A stretch of DNA of 64,000 nt from positions 1,066,881-1,130,880 of the forward strand of contig NZ_LT992558.1 in the NCBI RefSeq assembly GCF_900258435.1. Reading direction: 5' to 3'. Each line of letters begins with the position of its first letter. Positions within the stretch are counted from its first letter, which is position 1. The stretch comes from Carnobacterium divergens. GTDB taxonomy: Bacteria; Bacillota; Bacilli; Lactobacillales; Carnobacteriaceae. Under the pieces are notes generated by a model. That model was given only the letters and a program-made list of their open reading frames with translations. It ran no database searches and was not told the origin of the DNA. Made by a program: the position numbers and the translations under genes. Below are positions 1 through 7,599 of this stretch, in pieces.

Positions 1-339
1 CAGATTAGTGTCTTACCAGTCGTTGAAAACCAAAATCAAGTAGTGGGAATCATCACAGAAAAGGATATTTTTGATGCATTTATTGATTTACTAGGTTATT
101 ACAATCAAGGCTGTCGCGTTGTAGTAGATATTCCAGAAGATCATACTGGTATTTTAGAAAACATTACTCACTTATTTGCCACAGAAAAGATGAGTATCGA
201 TCAAATTGCCGTATATCGTAAGACTGGGTTAACGCAAGTCGTGATTCAAGTGGCAAGTACCGATGATGCGAAAATTAAAGAGATGTTAACCCAGCAGCAC
301 TACCATGTAAGTTCGTGTCTTTTGAAAAATGGAAAATAA
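1..339 (+). CDS. CBS-ACT domain protein (5' truncated by window)
   Basis: This is the 3' part of a gene whose start lies before the window; the frame is open from base 1. The first ~25 residues read as the end of a CBS domain (ISVLPVVENQNQVVGIITEKD), which usually binds adenosyl ligands. They are followed by an ACT domain from about residue 40 (RVVVDIPEDHTGILENIT). CBS plus ACT is the architecture of AcuB-like proteins, but the ligand cannot be told from this fragment. The gene ends at a strong hairpin shared with the converging gene. The domain call is fairly sure; the function is not. Confidence 0.75.
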   Translation, partial: QISVLPVVENQNQVVGIITEKDIFDAFIDLLGYYNQGCRVVVDIPEDHTGILENITHLFATEKMSIDQIAVYRKTGLTQVVIQVASTDDAKIKEMLTQQHYHVSSCLLKNGK

Positions 340-342
340 ACT

Positions 343-394
343 AAAAATCATAGGATGTATCGGTCTCGCACCAATACATCCTATGATTTTTTAG
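343..394. terminator. Bidirectional intrinsic terminator
   Basis: An 18-bp perfect stem (arms about 343-360 and 374-391) is flanked by A and T runs on its two sides. It sits between converging genes and can serve both. Confidence 0.9.
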
Positions 395-396
395 TT

Positions 397-1365
397 TTAT
401 TCAAAGTCGTAATGTAATCCCCATCGTTCACGAACGGTATCCATTATAGTTAAGACATCGTATGAAAGTGGTAAGAAAGGATCTTTTTTATTTGCTAATA
501 TCCAATCTGTCAGGGCAGTAGCCTCGTAATTTAACGCCTCTCCACTATTTCCAGCTTCAATAAGTTCTGTTTTTCCATCAGGTCGAGTTAATGTCGCTGA
601 CGTTGCACGAGGGTAATCATCTACAGTGATGTACCCATCTTCGCAAGCGATGATCCCACGTTTTGGCATTTTCGCACGGAAGGTAAGTGAGACAACAGCC
701 ATCTCATTGTCTTTATTTTTTAAAATAATCCCTGATTGCTCATCTACTCCTGTTTCAAATAGATTCATAGTAGTTAAGATTTCATGTGGCTGACTATTTA
801 AAAAGAAACGAGTAAAAGATAATGCATAGGTGCCGATATCAAGTAAAGCACCACCAGCGAGGGCTTTATTGTAAAAACGATTAGTAGGATCAGTTTCCTT
901 TAAGCTACCAAATGACACTTGAAGCATTTTTAATTTTCCAATGGTTCCACCATCTATAAGTTCTTTTAATTTATGGTAAAGCGGCATATGGTAAATCGTC
1001 ATAGCTTCTGATAAAATCAAGTGTTTTTCAGCTGCCAAATCCATAGCGGCTTTTAATTGTGTGCCATTCATTGTAATGGCTTTTTCACAAAGAACGTGTT
1101 TGCCTGCCTGAAGACTCTTCATAATCAAGTCGTAGTGATGACTGTGGGGTGTTGCAATGTACACGATGTCGATGGCTTGATCATTTAATAGTTCGTCGTA
1201 ATTGCCATAAGCGTTTTCAATTTGATGCTTTTCTGTAAATGCTTTTGCTTTTTCAAGAGAACGTGACCCCGCTGCATAAAGCGTAGCGTTTGGTGCCTTA
1301 AAGCTAGTGGCAAAGCTACTTGCGATATCCCCTAAACCTAGTATTGCCCAGTTGACTGTTTTCAA
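397..1365 (-). CDS. Gfo/Idh/MocA family NAD(P)-dependent oxidoreductase
   Basis: Predicted cytosolic dehydrogenase of 322 residues. It has an N-terminal Rossmann fold (glycine motif GLGDIASS, residues 10-17) and the family motif CEKA at 93-96, where most members have EKP; Lys95 is the expected catalytic lysine. A DIGTY motif lies in the C-terminal alpha/beta domain. Members oxidise sugars, inositols or dihydrodiols; the substrate cannot be read from sequence. An AGGAGG site lies just upstream of the ATG. The gene is monocistronic and convergent with the CBS-ACT gene. A second, distinct family member lies at 56976. Confidence 0.88.
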   Translation of the reverse strand: MKTVNWAILGLGDIASSFATSFKAPNATLYAAGSRSLEKAKAFTEKHQIENAYGNYDELLNDQAIDIVYIATPHSHHYDLIMKSLQAGKHVLCEKAITMNGTQLKAAMDLAAEKHLILSEAMTIYHMPLYHKLKELIDGGTIGKLKMLQVSFGSLKETDPTNRFYNKALAGGALLDIGTYALSFTRFFLNSQPHEILTTMNLFETGVDEQSGIILKNKDNEMAVVSLTFRAKMPKRGIIACEDGYITVDDYPRATSATLTRPDGKTELIEAGNSGEALNYEATALTDWILANKKDPFLPLSYDVLTIMDTVRERWGLHYDFE

Positions 1366-1577
1366 TATAAAAACCTCCTAAGAATGAAGATAAATCAATC
1401 ATCTTTCAGCATCATTGTAACAAAAGAACTAGTTAATTCATAGTATAAAAAATGGGCTGAATCATTCCTTTTTCAATAATCAATTAAAGAAATTACTAAA
1501 ATCGTCTTGATTTTCTCAAAAACGATTTTCTTATAGTGTCTCATAGGTTAGAATAGAAATGAAGGGGTTGAAGGTGA

Positions 1578-2609
1578 ATGACAACATGGGAGAAGTTTAG
1601 ACAAAATGCGTCACTAAGACGTTTTGTCGTTTTTTTAGTAATTTGTTTGGTTTTGTACTTAATTAAAGAAGTTTTAAGTTTGATTTTATTAACTTTTATT
1701 TTCACCTATTTAGTAATGCGGTTAGTAAAATCAATTCAAAAACGAGTTAAAATATCCCCTAAGATTATTGTGGTGGTTACGTATTTATTGATTGTTTCTT
1801 TATTTTATTTTGCAGTGACACACTACGTACCAAAACTAATTTCTCAAACGGGACAAATGATTGAATCAGTTTACCATTTTTATGAAAAACCACATAATAA
1901 TAGTGTGATTTTAGATTGGATCGGTCGAAATTTAGATAGTGCAGAAATAAAAGATCAAGTGAAATCGGGAATTGCATTGATCTTTAGTTATATTACAAGC
2001 ATTGGCTCAATGAGTTTAACGTTCGTTTTATCTTTCATTTTAAGCTTTTTCTTTTCAGTAGAAGAAGAGCGTGTTGCGAGTTTTAGTAAGTTATTTTTCA
2101 AAAGTAAAATTGGGTGGTTTGCTAAGGACGTCGCTTATTTAGGTGGGAAATTTATTGATACTTTTGGAGTTGTGATTGAAGCGCAATTCTTAATTGCGAT
2201 TGTGAATACAGTGATTACGATGATAGGGTTATACATTTTAGGCTTTCCTCAATTATTAACATTGGCGATTATGGTCTTTATTTTAAGTCTAATTCCAGTA
2301 GCTGGAGCCTTTATCTCTTGTATTCCTTTAAGTCTGATTGCCTATACAGTTGGTGGTTTCCAAGATGTGCTTTATGTCCTAGGTATGATTTGTATCGTGC
2401 ACATGCTTGAATCCTATGTCTTAAATCCTAAATTAATGTCTTCAAAAACAGAGCTTCCTATTTTTTATACCTTTATTATTTTAATGTTTTCTGAACGATT
2501 CTTTGGAGTCTGGGGATTGATAGTTGGAATTCCAATTTTCATTTTCTTATTAGACTTACTGGATGTAAAAACGATTCGCCGTAAACTGACTAAAAAAGAA
2601 AGTTTCTGA
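1578..2609 (+). CDS. AI-2E family transporter (PerM/YtvI-like)
   Basis: Integral membrane protein of 343 residues with hydrophobic segments near residues 13-45, 60-85, 145-165 and several from 205 to 335. The pattern and the conserved C-terminal stretch (NPKLMSSKTELP, then GVWGLIVGIPIF) are those of the AI-2E transporter family. Family members have been tied to autoinducer-2 export or Na+/H+ exchange, so the substrate is open. The start is chosen at ATG 1578 behind a GAAGGGG site. It is monocistronic, with a terminator 40 bases downstream. Confidence 0.88.
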   Translation: MTTWEKFRQNASLRRFVVFLVICLVLYLIKEVLSLILLTFIFTYLVMRLVKSIQKRVKISPKIIVVVTYLLIVSLFYFAVTHYVPKLISQTGQMIESVYHFYEKPHNNSVILDWIGRNLDSAEIKDQVKSGIALIFSYITSIGSMSLTFVLSFILSFFFSVEEERVASFSKLFFKSKIGWFAKDVAYLGGKFIDTFGVVIEAQFLIAIVNTVITMIGLYILGFPQLLTLAIMVFILSLIPVAGAFISCIPLSLIAYTVGGFQDVLYVLGMICIVHMLESYVLNPKLMSSKTELPIFYTFIILMFSERFFGVWGLIVGIPIFIFLLDLLDVKTIRRKLTKKESF

Positions 2610-2647
2610 AGTTTCTAATTTTTATTTACAGCTATTAAATAAAGTGA

Positions 2648-2696
2648 AAGTCCAAGTTAGTAAGTGAACCATTCTTACTAGCTCGGGCTTTTTTGT
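2648..2696 (+). terminator. Intrinsic terminator
   Basis: A 17-bp stem with a few G-U pairs (AAGTCCAAGTTAGTAAG and its partner) is followed by TTTTTTG. Confidence 0.88.
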
Positions 2697-2833
2697 TTTA
2701 TTAAAAATATATAATGAATTCCCCTTAAAAAGAATTTAATTAATTTTAGTACAACTATTTTAATTCTTGTTGATTTATGTTTAAATAATAAAGAACGACA
2801 GTTTTTTTTAGTTGTTAAAGGAAGGTTTTTTTA

Positions 2834-2929
2834 ATGGGAATAATTCAAAGTACCTTAAGACAAAAGTATTTTTTAGTAAGTGAGCTAAAAACGCTATACA
2901 ATTATCCTTATTTACTCAAGCTAGTTTAA
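2834..2929 (+). other. Possible 31-residue ORF or gene remnant
   Basis: ATG 2834 opens 31 codons behind an AAGGAAGG site (spacing 8). The peptide starts MGIIQSTLRQKYFLVSEL and has no homologue I recognise. It lies in the 470-base stretch between the AI-2E gene and the lipase module. That stretch otherwise holds one terminator, a second tiny ORF and AT-rich sequence. It may be a real microprotein or debris from rearrangement. Confidence 0.25.
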
Positions 2930-2973
2930 GTTCAAAAACGTCACCTACGAATGTATAAAATAGGAAGAAAACT

Positions 2974-3048
2974 ATGGATAAATACAAGGAAATTTTCATA
3001 AATTCACTCGACCACTATTCATCAAATAGTCGGAGAAAACGTTGTTAA
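2974..3048 (+). other. Possible 24-residue ORF or gene remnant
   Basis: ATG 2974 follows AGGAAG at a 6-base spacing and opens 24 codons (MDKYKEIFINSLDHYSSN...), ending shortly before the first putative immunity gene. No family is recognised. It could be the degraded start of a lost gene of the accessory island. Confidence 0.2.
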
Positions 3049-3082
3049 TAGAAAAAACCGAGAAAAGGAAGGATTATCCATT

Positions 3083-3622
3083 ATGCAGATGAAAAAGAAA
3101 TTGATAGTAGTTATGATTGTAGGCATACTATTCATGCTGTCGATTATAGTAGGAAGAAAGTATTTGGATAAAAAATCAGCAGAAAAAGAATATCAAAATG
3201 GCGTGGAATTAATTCAAAATTACGTAACAGATTACCTAGTCCACAACTACGAAGGTATTGAAAAAATTGAATGGCAAGGTGTTGGAATTGAGTGGCGAAA
3301 TTCACCAATATACGGGACGTCACTGTTTGGAAATTATGTAAATAGTAAAGTAAAGATATTTGTTTCTAAAGATAATTATTTTACTGTAAGATTTACTCTG
3401 ACAGATGAAACTGACTATGACAATGTCTTAAAAAGATATGTTGAATCAAACTCTTTAAATCCTGAAAATACAGATTTTTCTATTAAATCAGATTTAGAAA
3501 ATACAATCTACAGCTTGAGTCAAGTTGAAAAAGAAGAGTTTAATAAATTAAAAAAATCTAGTAAGGGAAGTCAAGATGCTAAGGTGGTTTATAATTTAAG
3601 CATTCATGAATTGAAACATTAG
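3083..3622 (+). CDS. Membrane-anchored putative immunity protein, copy 1
   Basis: Protein of 179 residues. A basic N-terminus and one hydrophobic segment (about residues 7-24) act as a signal anchor; there is no lipobox cysteine, so it is not a lipoprotein. The rest is soluble and probably extracytoplasmic. No named domain is recognised. It is paralogous to the next gene, with residues ~30-72 almost identical at both DNA and protein level. Two such genes directly upstream of a lipase-like secreted-toxin candidate suggest an immunity role, like the exported immunity protein of the S. aureus lipase toxin TslA. That role is inferred from context only. Confidence 0.6.
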   Translation: MQMKKKLIVVMIVGILFMLSIIVGRKYLDKKSAEKEYQNGVELIQNYVTDYLVHNYEGIEKIEWQGVGIEWRNSPIYGTSLFGNYVNSKVKIFVSKDNYFTVRFTLTDETDYDNVLKRYVESNSLNPENTDFSIKSDLENTIYSLSQVEKEEFNKLKKSSKGSQDAKVVYNLSIHELKH

Positions 3623-3635
3623 GAGATTTGAGTTT

Positions 3636-3659
3636 ATGAGTAACGAAATCACTATATAA
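3636..3659 (+). pseudogene. 8-codon remnant of a lost toxin gene start
   Basis: Directly after copy 1 the sequence reads aggagatttgagttt then ATG AGT AAC GAA ATC ACT and a stop two codons on. After copy 2 the intact toxin gene begins with the same layout (aggaggaatgaacct, ATG AGT ATC GAA ATA ACA). This looks like the surviving 5' end of a second toxin gene that followed copy 1 and was deleted. Confidence 0.5.
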
Positions 3660-3740
3660 ATTGGAAGTAGCCAAGTTAATTTTTGAAAAATTGGGTGCAT
3701 ACTAATCTCACACTTCATAAGAGGAGAGGACGTTTTATCG

Positions 3741-4283
3741 ATGTTAGAAATGAACAAGAAGTGGATACTAGTTATAATTATAGGAATAGTAACTATGGTG
3801 TTAATCATTGGAGGGAAAAAGTATATGGATAAAAAATCCGCAGAAAAAGAATATCAAGATGGTGTGGAATTAATTCAAAATTACGTAACAGATTACCTAG
3901 TCCACAACTATGAAGGTATTGAAAAAATTGAATGGCAAGGTGTCGGTGTAGAATGGCGTAATTCCAAAACTAGGGGATCTTCTTTGTTTGGAAATTATAT
4001 AAATAGTTATGTAAAAGTATATATATCTAGAAAACAGTATTGTCAAGTAGGATTTACACTATCTGACGAAACTAACTATGATAATAATTTGAAGAAGTAT
4101 GTCTTATTAAATTCATTGAATCCTGAAAATATAGATTCGCTTCTTGAAATGGAGATAAGAAATACCACTAGACATTTAAATGCAGAAGACAAACTTCATT
4201 TTAAAAAAATTGAAAAATCGAGTAAAGGCAGTCCAAATGCCAAAATTGTTTATAATTTAGATATCCATGAACTAAAATATTAG
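3741..4283 (+). CDS. Membrane-anchored putative immunity protein, copy 2
   Basis: Protein of 180 residues, paralogue of the preceding gene. One N-terminal hydrophobic anchor (about residues 7-24) precedes a conserved core (GVELIQNYVTDYLVHNYEGI) and a more variable C-terminal half; both copies end in a VYNL-IHELK motif. ATG 3741 has a GAGGAGAGG site at good spacing. The stop lies 13 bases before the lipase-like gene, so the two are probably co-transcribed. I propose it as the cognate immunity protein of that toxin. No biochemical family is recognised. Confidence 0.62.
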   Translation: MLEMNKKWILVIIIGIVTMVLIIGGKKYMDKKSAEKEYQDGVELIQNYVTDYLVHNYEGIEKIEWQGVGVEWRNSKTRGSSLFGNYINSYVKVYISRKQYCQVGFTLSDETNYDNNLKKYVLLNSLNPENIDSLLEMEIRNTTRHLNAEDKLHFKKIEKSSKGSPNAKIVYNLDIHELKY

Positions 4284-4296
4284 GAGGAATGAACCT

Positions 4297-5622
4297 ATGA
4301 GTATCGAAATAACAAGTGAAGTTTTAGCTGCTACTATTGATAAAACTAAAGATTTTGTTCAAAATAAAAATAGTGGTGATGAATTCAAATTAAACATAGG
4401 AAATGAAAAACAAAATTATTACATCGTAAACAAAGCAGCAAGTGATACTAACAATCAACTAAACGCTATGGCTATCGCCCCTATTATGGAAAATGGCAAG
4501 CCTGACTATAATAATGTGGGGGTAGTATTCGCAGGAACCAATATGCCACAAGAAAAAGGCGCAAGTGGATTTGGAACGGCCATCGATTCGGGTTTTGGCG
4601 GTCTTTCTGGTGAATACAAATTAGCAGAAGATTTCTTAAAGGAGACACAAAAAAAAGTCGCAAAGCAAAATGGGAACATTACCGATGTCGCAGGCTTTAG
4701 TCAATCAGGTGGCTATATGATGAAAATGGCTGCGGAGCATGGACGAGTGAGTGGTTTTAAAACAACTAGTTTTGATGACTGGGGCAAACAACAATTTGAT
4801 ACATTGACAAAAAAAGAACAAGAGTGGCTAAAAGAAAATCCAGCATTTCTATTACGTTATCAAAATGATTCATGGGCTGATTTGCCAGCGCGTGATCATG
4901 AATATGGGAATATCCTAACAATTATAGGAATCGGTGATCATAATACTCTTTCAAAATACTTTGATGGGGATTCATTAAATTTGGACCGTTTAGCAAAAGA
5001 TGGTATTTTTGCCCCTCATATGACAAAAAAACAAGTAGAAGAAGCAGCGAAAAATTGGGCGAAGACACATGGCGATTGGAATCCATTTACAAATGATAAT
5101 GATGAAGCTATTAATCGAGTAAAAGAATATTTAAAAATGTATGGAGCCTATGCTACAGAGGATTTCAGTATTAAAATGACCACATTAAGTAAGTTGAAAT
5201 TAGCGTTAACTGCAAGTGGCGGAGGGCTTTCTTCTTCTGAAAAGATTTATTTAGACAGCCAAGAAGCATTGTTTTTTGTTGAGAAAGCAACTTCAAACTT
5301 TAAAATTGCAACAGAACAAATTGTCAAAATTTATCAAAACGCTATGAAAGAAGCACAGGAATTATGGCGAGCAACACTATCTGAAGCAAGGAATAAAGGT
5401 TCTTTACTGGAAGAATGGGAAATACAGGAGACTTTAGATAGGATAGGGTGCACAGATAAGAAAATTGTGACAGATTCATGTGAAATCTATCAAAGAAAAT
5501 TAGATAAAATCAAACAAATAGAAAAGAAATTCATTGAATTAGTCACTAAAATTAAAGAGAAAATTGCTGAAATTATTCAAAGAGACAGTGAATTAGCCCA
5601 ACAACTTAAAGGAGTTAATTGA
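4297..5622 (+). CDS. Putative type VII-secreted lipase toxin (TslA-like, reverse polarity)
   Basis: Protein of 441 residues without a signal peptide. The N-terminal ~300 residues look like an alpha/beta-hydrolase lipase: a VVFAGTN strand at 76-82, a glycine-rich stretch at 88-105, and GFSQSGG at 133-139 with Ser135 as candidate nucleophile; His215 (GDHNTL) is a possible triad histidine. Residues ~315-441 are predicted long helices, as in LXG-type targeting domains but placed C-terminally. S. aureus TslA has this order (lipase first, helical secretion domain last) together with two small partners and an exported immunity protein. All those elements flank this gene. Function is inferred from architecture and context; no EssC or other secretion gene is in the window. 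Confidence 0.6.
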   Translation: MSIEITSEVLAATIDKTKDFVQNKNSGDEFKLNIGNEKQNYYIVNKAASDTNNQLNAMAIAPIMENGKPDYNNVGVVFAGTNMPQEKGASGFGTAIDSGFGGLSGEYKLAEDFLKETQKKVAKQNGNITDVAGFSQSGGYMMKMAAEHGRVSGFKTTSFDDWGKQQFDTLTKKEQEWLKENPAFLLRYQNDSWADLPARDHEYGNILTIIGIGDHNTLSKYFDGDSLNLDRLAKDGIFAPHMTKKQVEEAAKNWAKTHGDWNPFTNDNDEAINRVKEYLKMYGAYATEDFSIKMTTLSKLKLALTASGGGLSSSEKIYLDSQEALFFVEKATSNFKIATEQIVKIYQNAMKEAQELWRATLSEARNKGSLLEEWEIQETLDRIGCTDKKIVTDSCEIYQRKLDKIKQIEKKFIELVTKIKEKIAEIIQRDSELAQQLKGVN

Positions 5623-5623
5623 T

Positions 5624-5929
5624 ATGGAATTAGAAGAAGAATTCGCTTCGGAATATAAAAATAATAGACGGCAGTTAGAGGAAGAAGAAGAATTTATTAA
5701 AACATTCAAACGAAAGGGTGATCAAGCTCTCGAACAGGCTTATCATGAACTAAGTATCCAAGCTAGAAACAATGACTTAGATGCCCAGACAATAGCCTTT
5801 ATCCGTCAAGAAATCTTCAAAGCACAAGAAGATTACGAAGAAATAATAGGTCAAGAGAGAAAAAATGTAATCCAAAGATTAGATAATAATGAACTGGAAT
5901 ACCGACAAAAGCTAAGACAAAATAACTAA
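5624..5929 (+). CDS. Small helical partner protein of the lipase toxin (DUF3958-like)
   Basis: Protein of 101 residues, highly charged and predicted to be entirely helical, with a glutamate-rich start (MELEEEFASEYKNNRRQLEEEEEF). ATG 5624 is one base after the toxin stop and shares its AAAGGAG site, so translation is probably coupled. Size, charge and position match the small accessory proteins that bind helical targeting domains of type VII effectors; it reminds me of the DUF3958 group, from memory. A chaperone or co-secreted partner role is inferred. Confidence 0.5.
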   Translation: MELEEEFASEYKNNRRQLEEEEEFIKTFKRKGDQALEQAYHELSIQARNNDLDAQTIAFIRQEIFKAQEDYEEIIGQERKNVIQRLDNNELEYRQKLRQNN

Positions 5930-5946
5930 GACAGGAGGTCCCCTCT

Positions 5947-6210
5947 GTGACAGAAATAGTAGAAAAAGCGTTCGAGGAATTACAAAAAAAATTACAAAAA
6001 ATCACTATTATGGGTATTGCGATTAATAAAATAGGTATTAGCTCAAAAAATCAAAAACAGGTAGAAAAAATAGGAGAAACGGAATTGGAAAACATAAAAG
6101 CCACTTTGAGTAGTTCCTCGAAAAGTTTGGAGCATGCTATAAAAGGACATTTTGGAAAAAAACTAACAGAAGTACTCGACAAACAAAAACAAACATTAGA
6201 TGATTTTTAA
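5947..6210 (+). CDS. Small WXG100-like partner protein of the lipase toxin
   Basis: Protein of 87 residues starting at GTG 5947 behind AGGAGG. It is helical and ends in an amphipathic helix (KLTEVLDKQKQTLDDF). The size and helix-turn-helix-like layout suit the WXG100 superfamily, close in type to the TIGR04197/DUF3130 proteins found beside LXG toxins, although a WXG motif is not visible. With the upstream 101-residue protein it would form the partner pair seen in the S. aureus TslA locus. The assignment rests on size, composition and position. Confidence 0.48.
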   Translation: MTEIVEKAFEELQKKLQKITIMGIAINKIGISSKNQKQVEKIGETELENIKATLSSSSKSLEHAIKGHFGKKLTEVLDKQKQTLDDF

Positions 6211-6274
6211 AAAATTTTTGATTAAAAAACAGTGCCAGTTCATTCCTACTTAATTTTTAATGCTAATTTCATAA

Positions 6275-6373
6275 GACATAGGCATTCTTGAAATAGAAAC
6301 TCCAACTAATATTGAACTAGATAAAGAAACTTTTTTAGTTCTTACAGAGTACAAACAGGGGAGAGTAATTTAG
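6275..6373 (+). pseudogene. Fragment of a degraded coding region
   Basis: A 32-codon open stretch without a start codon encodes a protein-like sequence (DIGILEIETPTNIELDKE...) and ends at TAG 6371. It begins right after an in-frame stop. Codon usage looks coding, so it may be the tail of a gene lost from the accessory island. The rest of the 424-base gap up to 6634 holds a terminator and AT-rich sequence. Confidence 0.3.
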
Positions 6374-6382
6374 AATGATGTA

Positions 6383-6412
6383 AAGAACTTCTAAGATGAA
6401 GTTCTTTTTTTA
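6383..6412 (+). terminator. Intrinsic terminator
   Basis: AAGAACTTC and GAAGTTCTT form a 9-bp stem with a 6-base loop, followed by a T run. It closes the lipase-toxin region. Confidence 0.82.
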
Positions 6413-6634
6413 TTATTTATGAATTCAAACATAATATTCTCAAAAAAAATGTGTTCTTTAGCTAATTTGATAGTTAGTAACTAGGTGTAACTTTTAATAG
6501 AAGGTCTAAAAAATAATTTTAAAACTAGTAAAAAAGTCATTTTCCGCTATCGTTTTAGTTGTAAATTCACTTATTAAGTGTAAAATAAAGGTAGTTGTAG
6601 CAATCATTTAACTTTTTATTCTAAGGAGGAACCA

Positions 6635-7171
6635 ATGATGAATCAAGCACTTGTTAGAATTGTTTTAATGGCTATTAAGGAAAAATATGTAAGTGAAAAG
6701 GCATTTTATAAAGATCAATTAGGAATCACCCCTCAAAGTTGGGATCGCTGGAAAAAAGGCGAGCAAGGACTGAAAAGTGAAAATATGCAGAAAATCGCTC
6801 GATTGTTTACGGAATACGAATGGATGCTTGTTCAAAAAGTCTGCCGAAATGCGACAATTTTACCAGAAGTCGAAGCCAATCCAGTCACTGAATTTCAATC
6901 AATCAAATTTCATGTTGCAAAAAAATGGGTAGATACTGGAGTAGCAACGCTTAAATTCAAACAATCCAATCAAAAGACAAATCAATCATCTCAATTAAAA
7001 CCAGCCGTAACAACACTAAGCATTGAAATGAATTATGATTTTTGGAGCTATAAAGATCGAATTGAGTTGCGTTTGCCAGGTGTGATTCAGCAGCAGATCG
7101 AAACAGAAAAACAAGATTTACTAGAATGGTTTAATGAAAATATTGAAGAAGAGTTTAAAATAATTGAATAA
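6635..7171 (+). CDS. Hypothetical protein with N-terminal HTH-like segment
   Basis: Protein of 178 residues, no named family recognised. Residues ~18-55 (KAFYKDQLGITPQSWDRWKK) resemble the helix-turn-helix of phage-repressor-like proteins, followed by an LF/YEW helix. The middle is Gln/Asn/Ser-rich (residues ~108-122), and the C-terminal ~55 residues form a separate domain ending in acidic helices. There is no signal peptide. AAGGAGG lies at correct spacing before tandem ATG codons at 6635 and 6638. It is monocistronic between two terminators. A DNA-binding role is possible but weakly supported. Confidence 0.6.
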   Translation: MMNQALVRIVLMAIKEKYVSEKAFYKDQLGITPQSWDRWKKGEQGLKSENMQKIARLFTEYEWMLVQKVCRNATILPEVEANPVTEFQSIKFHVAKKWVDTGVATLKFKQSNQKTNQSSQLKPAVTTLSIEMNYDFWSYKDRIELRLPGVIQQQIETEKQDLLEWFNENIEEEFKIIE

Positions 7172-7179
7172 CATTTGTA

Positions 7180-7216
7180 AAAAAGGGATTTGTGAATAAT
7201 AACAAATCTCTTTTTC
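7180..7216 (+). terminator. Intrinsic terminator
   Basis: AAAAAGGGATTTGT pairs with ACAAATCTCTTTTT across an 8-base loop. Confidence 0.85.
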
Positions 7217-7393
7217 ATTTAAATAATGAAAGGAAGTCATTTGCTTATTAAAAAATTAACTTTTTAATGGTATGATAGCTCTAGATGTTTAATAGTAAAA
7301 ATTATTTTATTTAAAAGTGGAGATATTCTGATAAGTTTTACTTTAGCAAATGGATTTAAAATAACAACCTTAATAAATATTGTTGAAAGTCCG

Positions 7394-7540
7394 ATGGATC
7401 TTTTTTTTGACAAAGTTTCTAATAATATGGTAGTTTTAAAACAGTCGTATTTATTAAACCAATCCGCCTACAGAATAGCTCCTATTAAAATAGTTATTGA
7501 AAAAATATCTCGAACTGTTTATTGCTCTGCTTGTTTATGA
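7394..7540 (+). other. Open frame without clear start; possible gene remnant
   Basis: The 428-base gap before the carboxypeptidase gene holds an open frame running from about 7266 to the TGA at 7538. Its only ATG is at 7394, with no convincing ribosome site. The predicted peptide (MDLFFDKVSNNMVVLKQS...) is protein-like but unrecognised. It could be a decayed gene or chance in AT-rich DNA. Nothing else is evident in the gap. Confidence 0.2.
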
Positions 7541-7599
7541 ACAACATACATAAATAACTTGCGCATAAAATTTGAATAAGAGAATTGGAGTTTTAAGTT

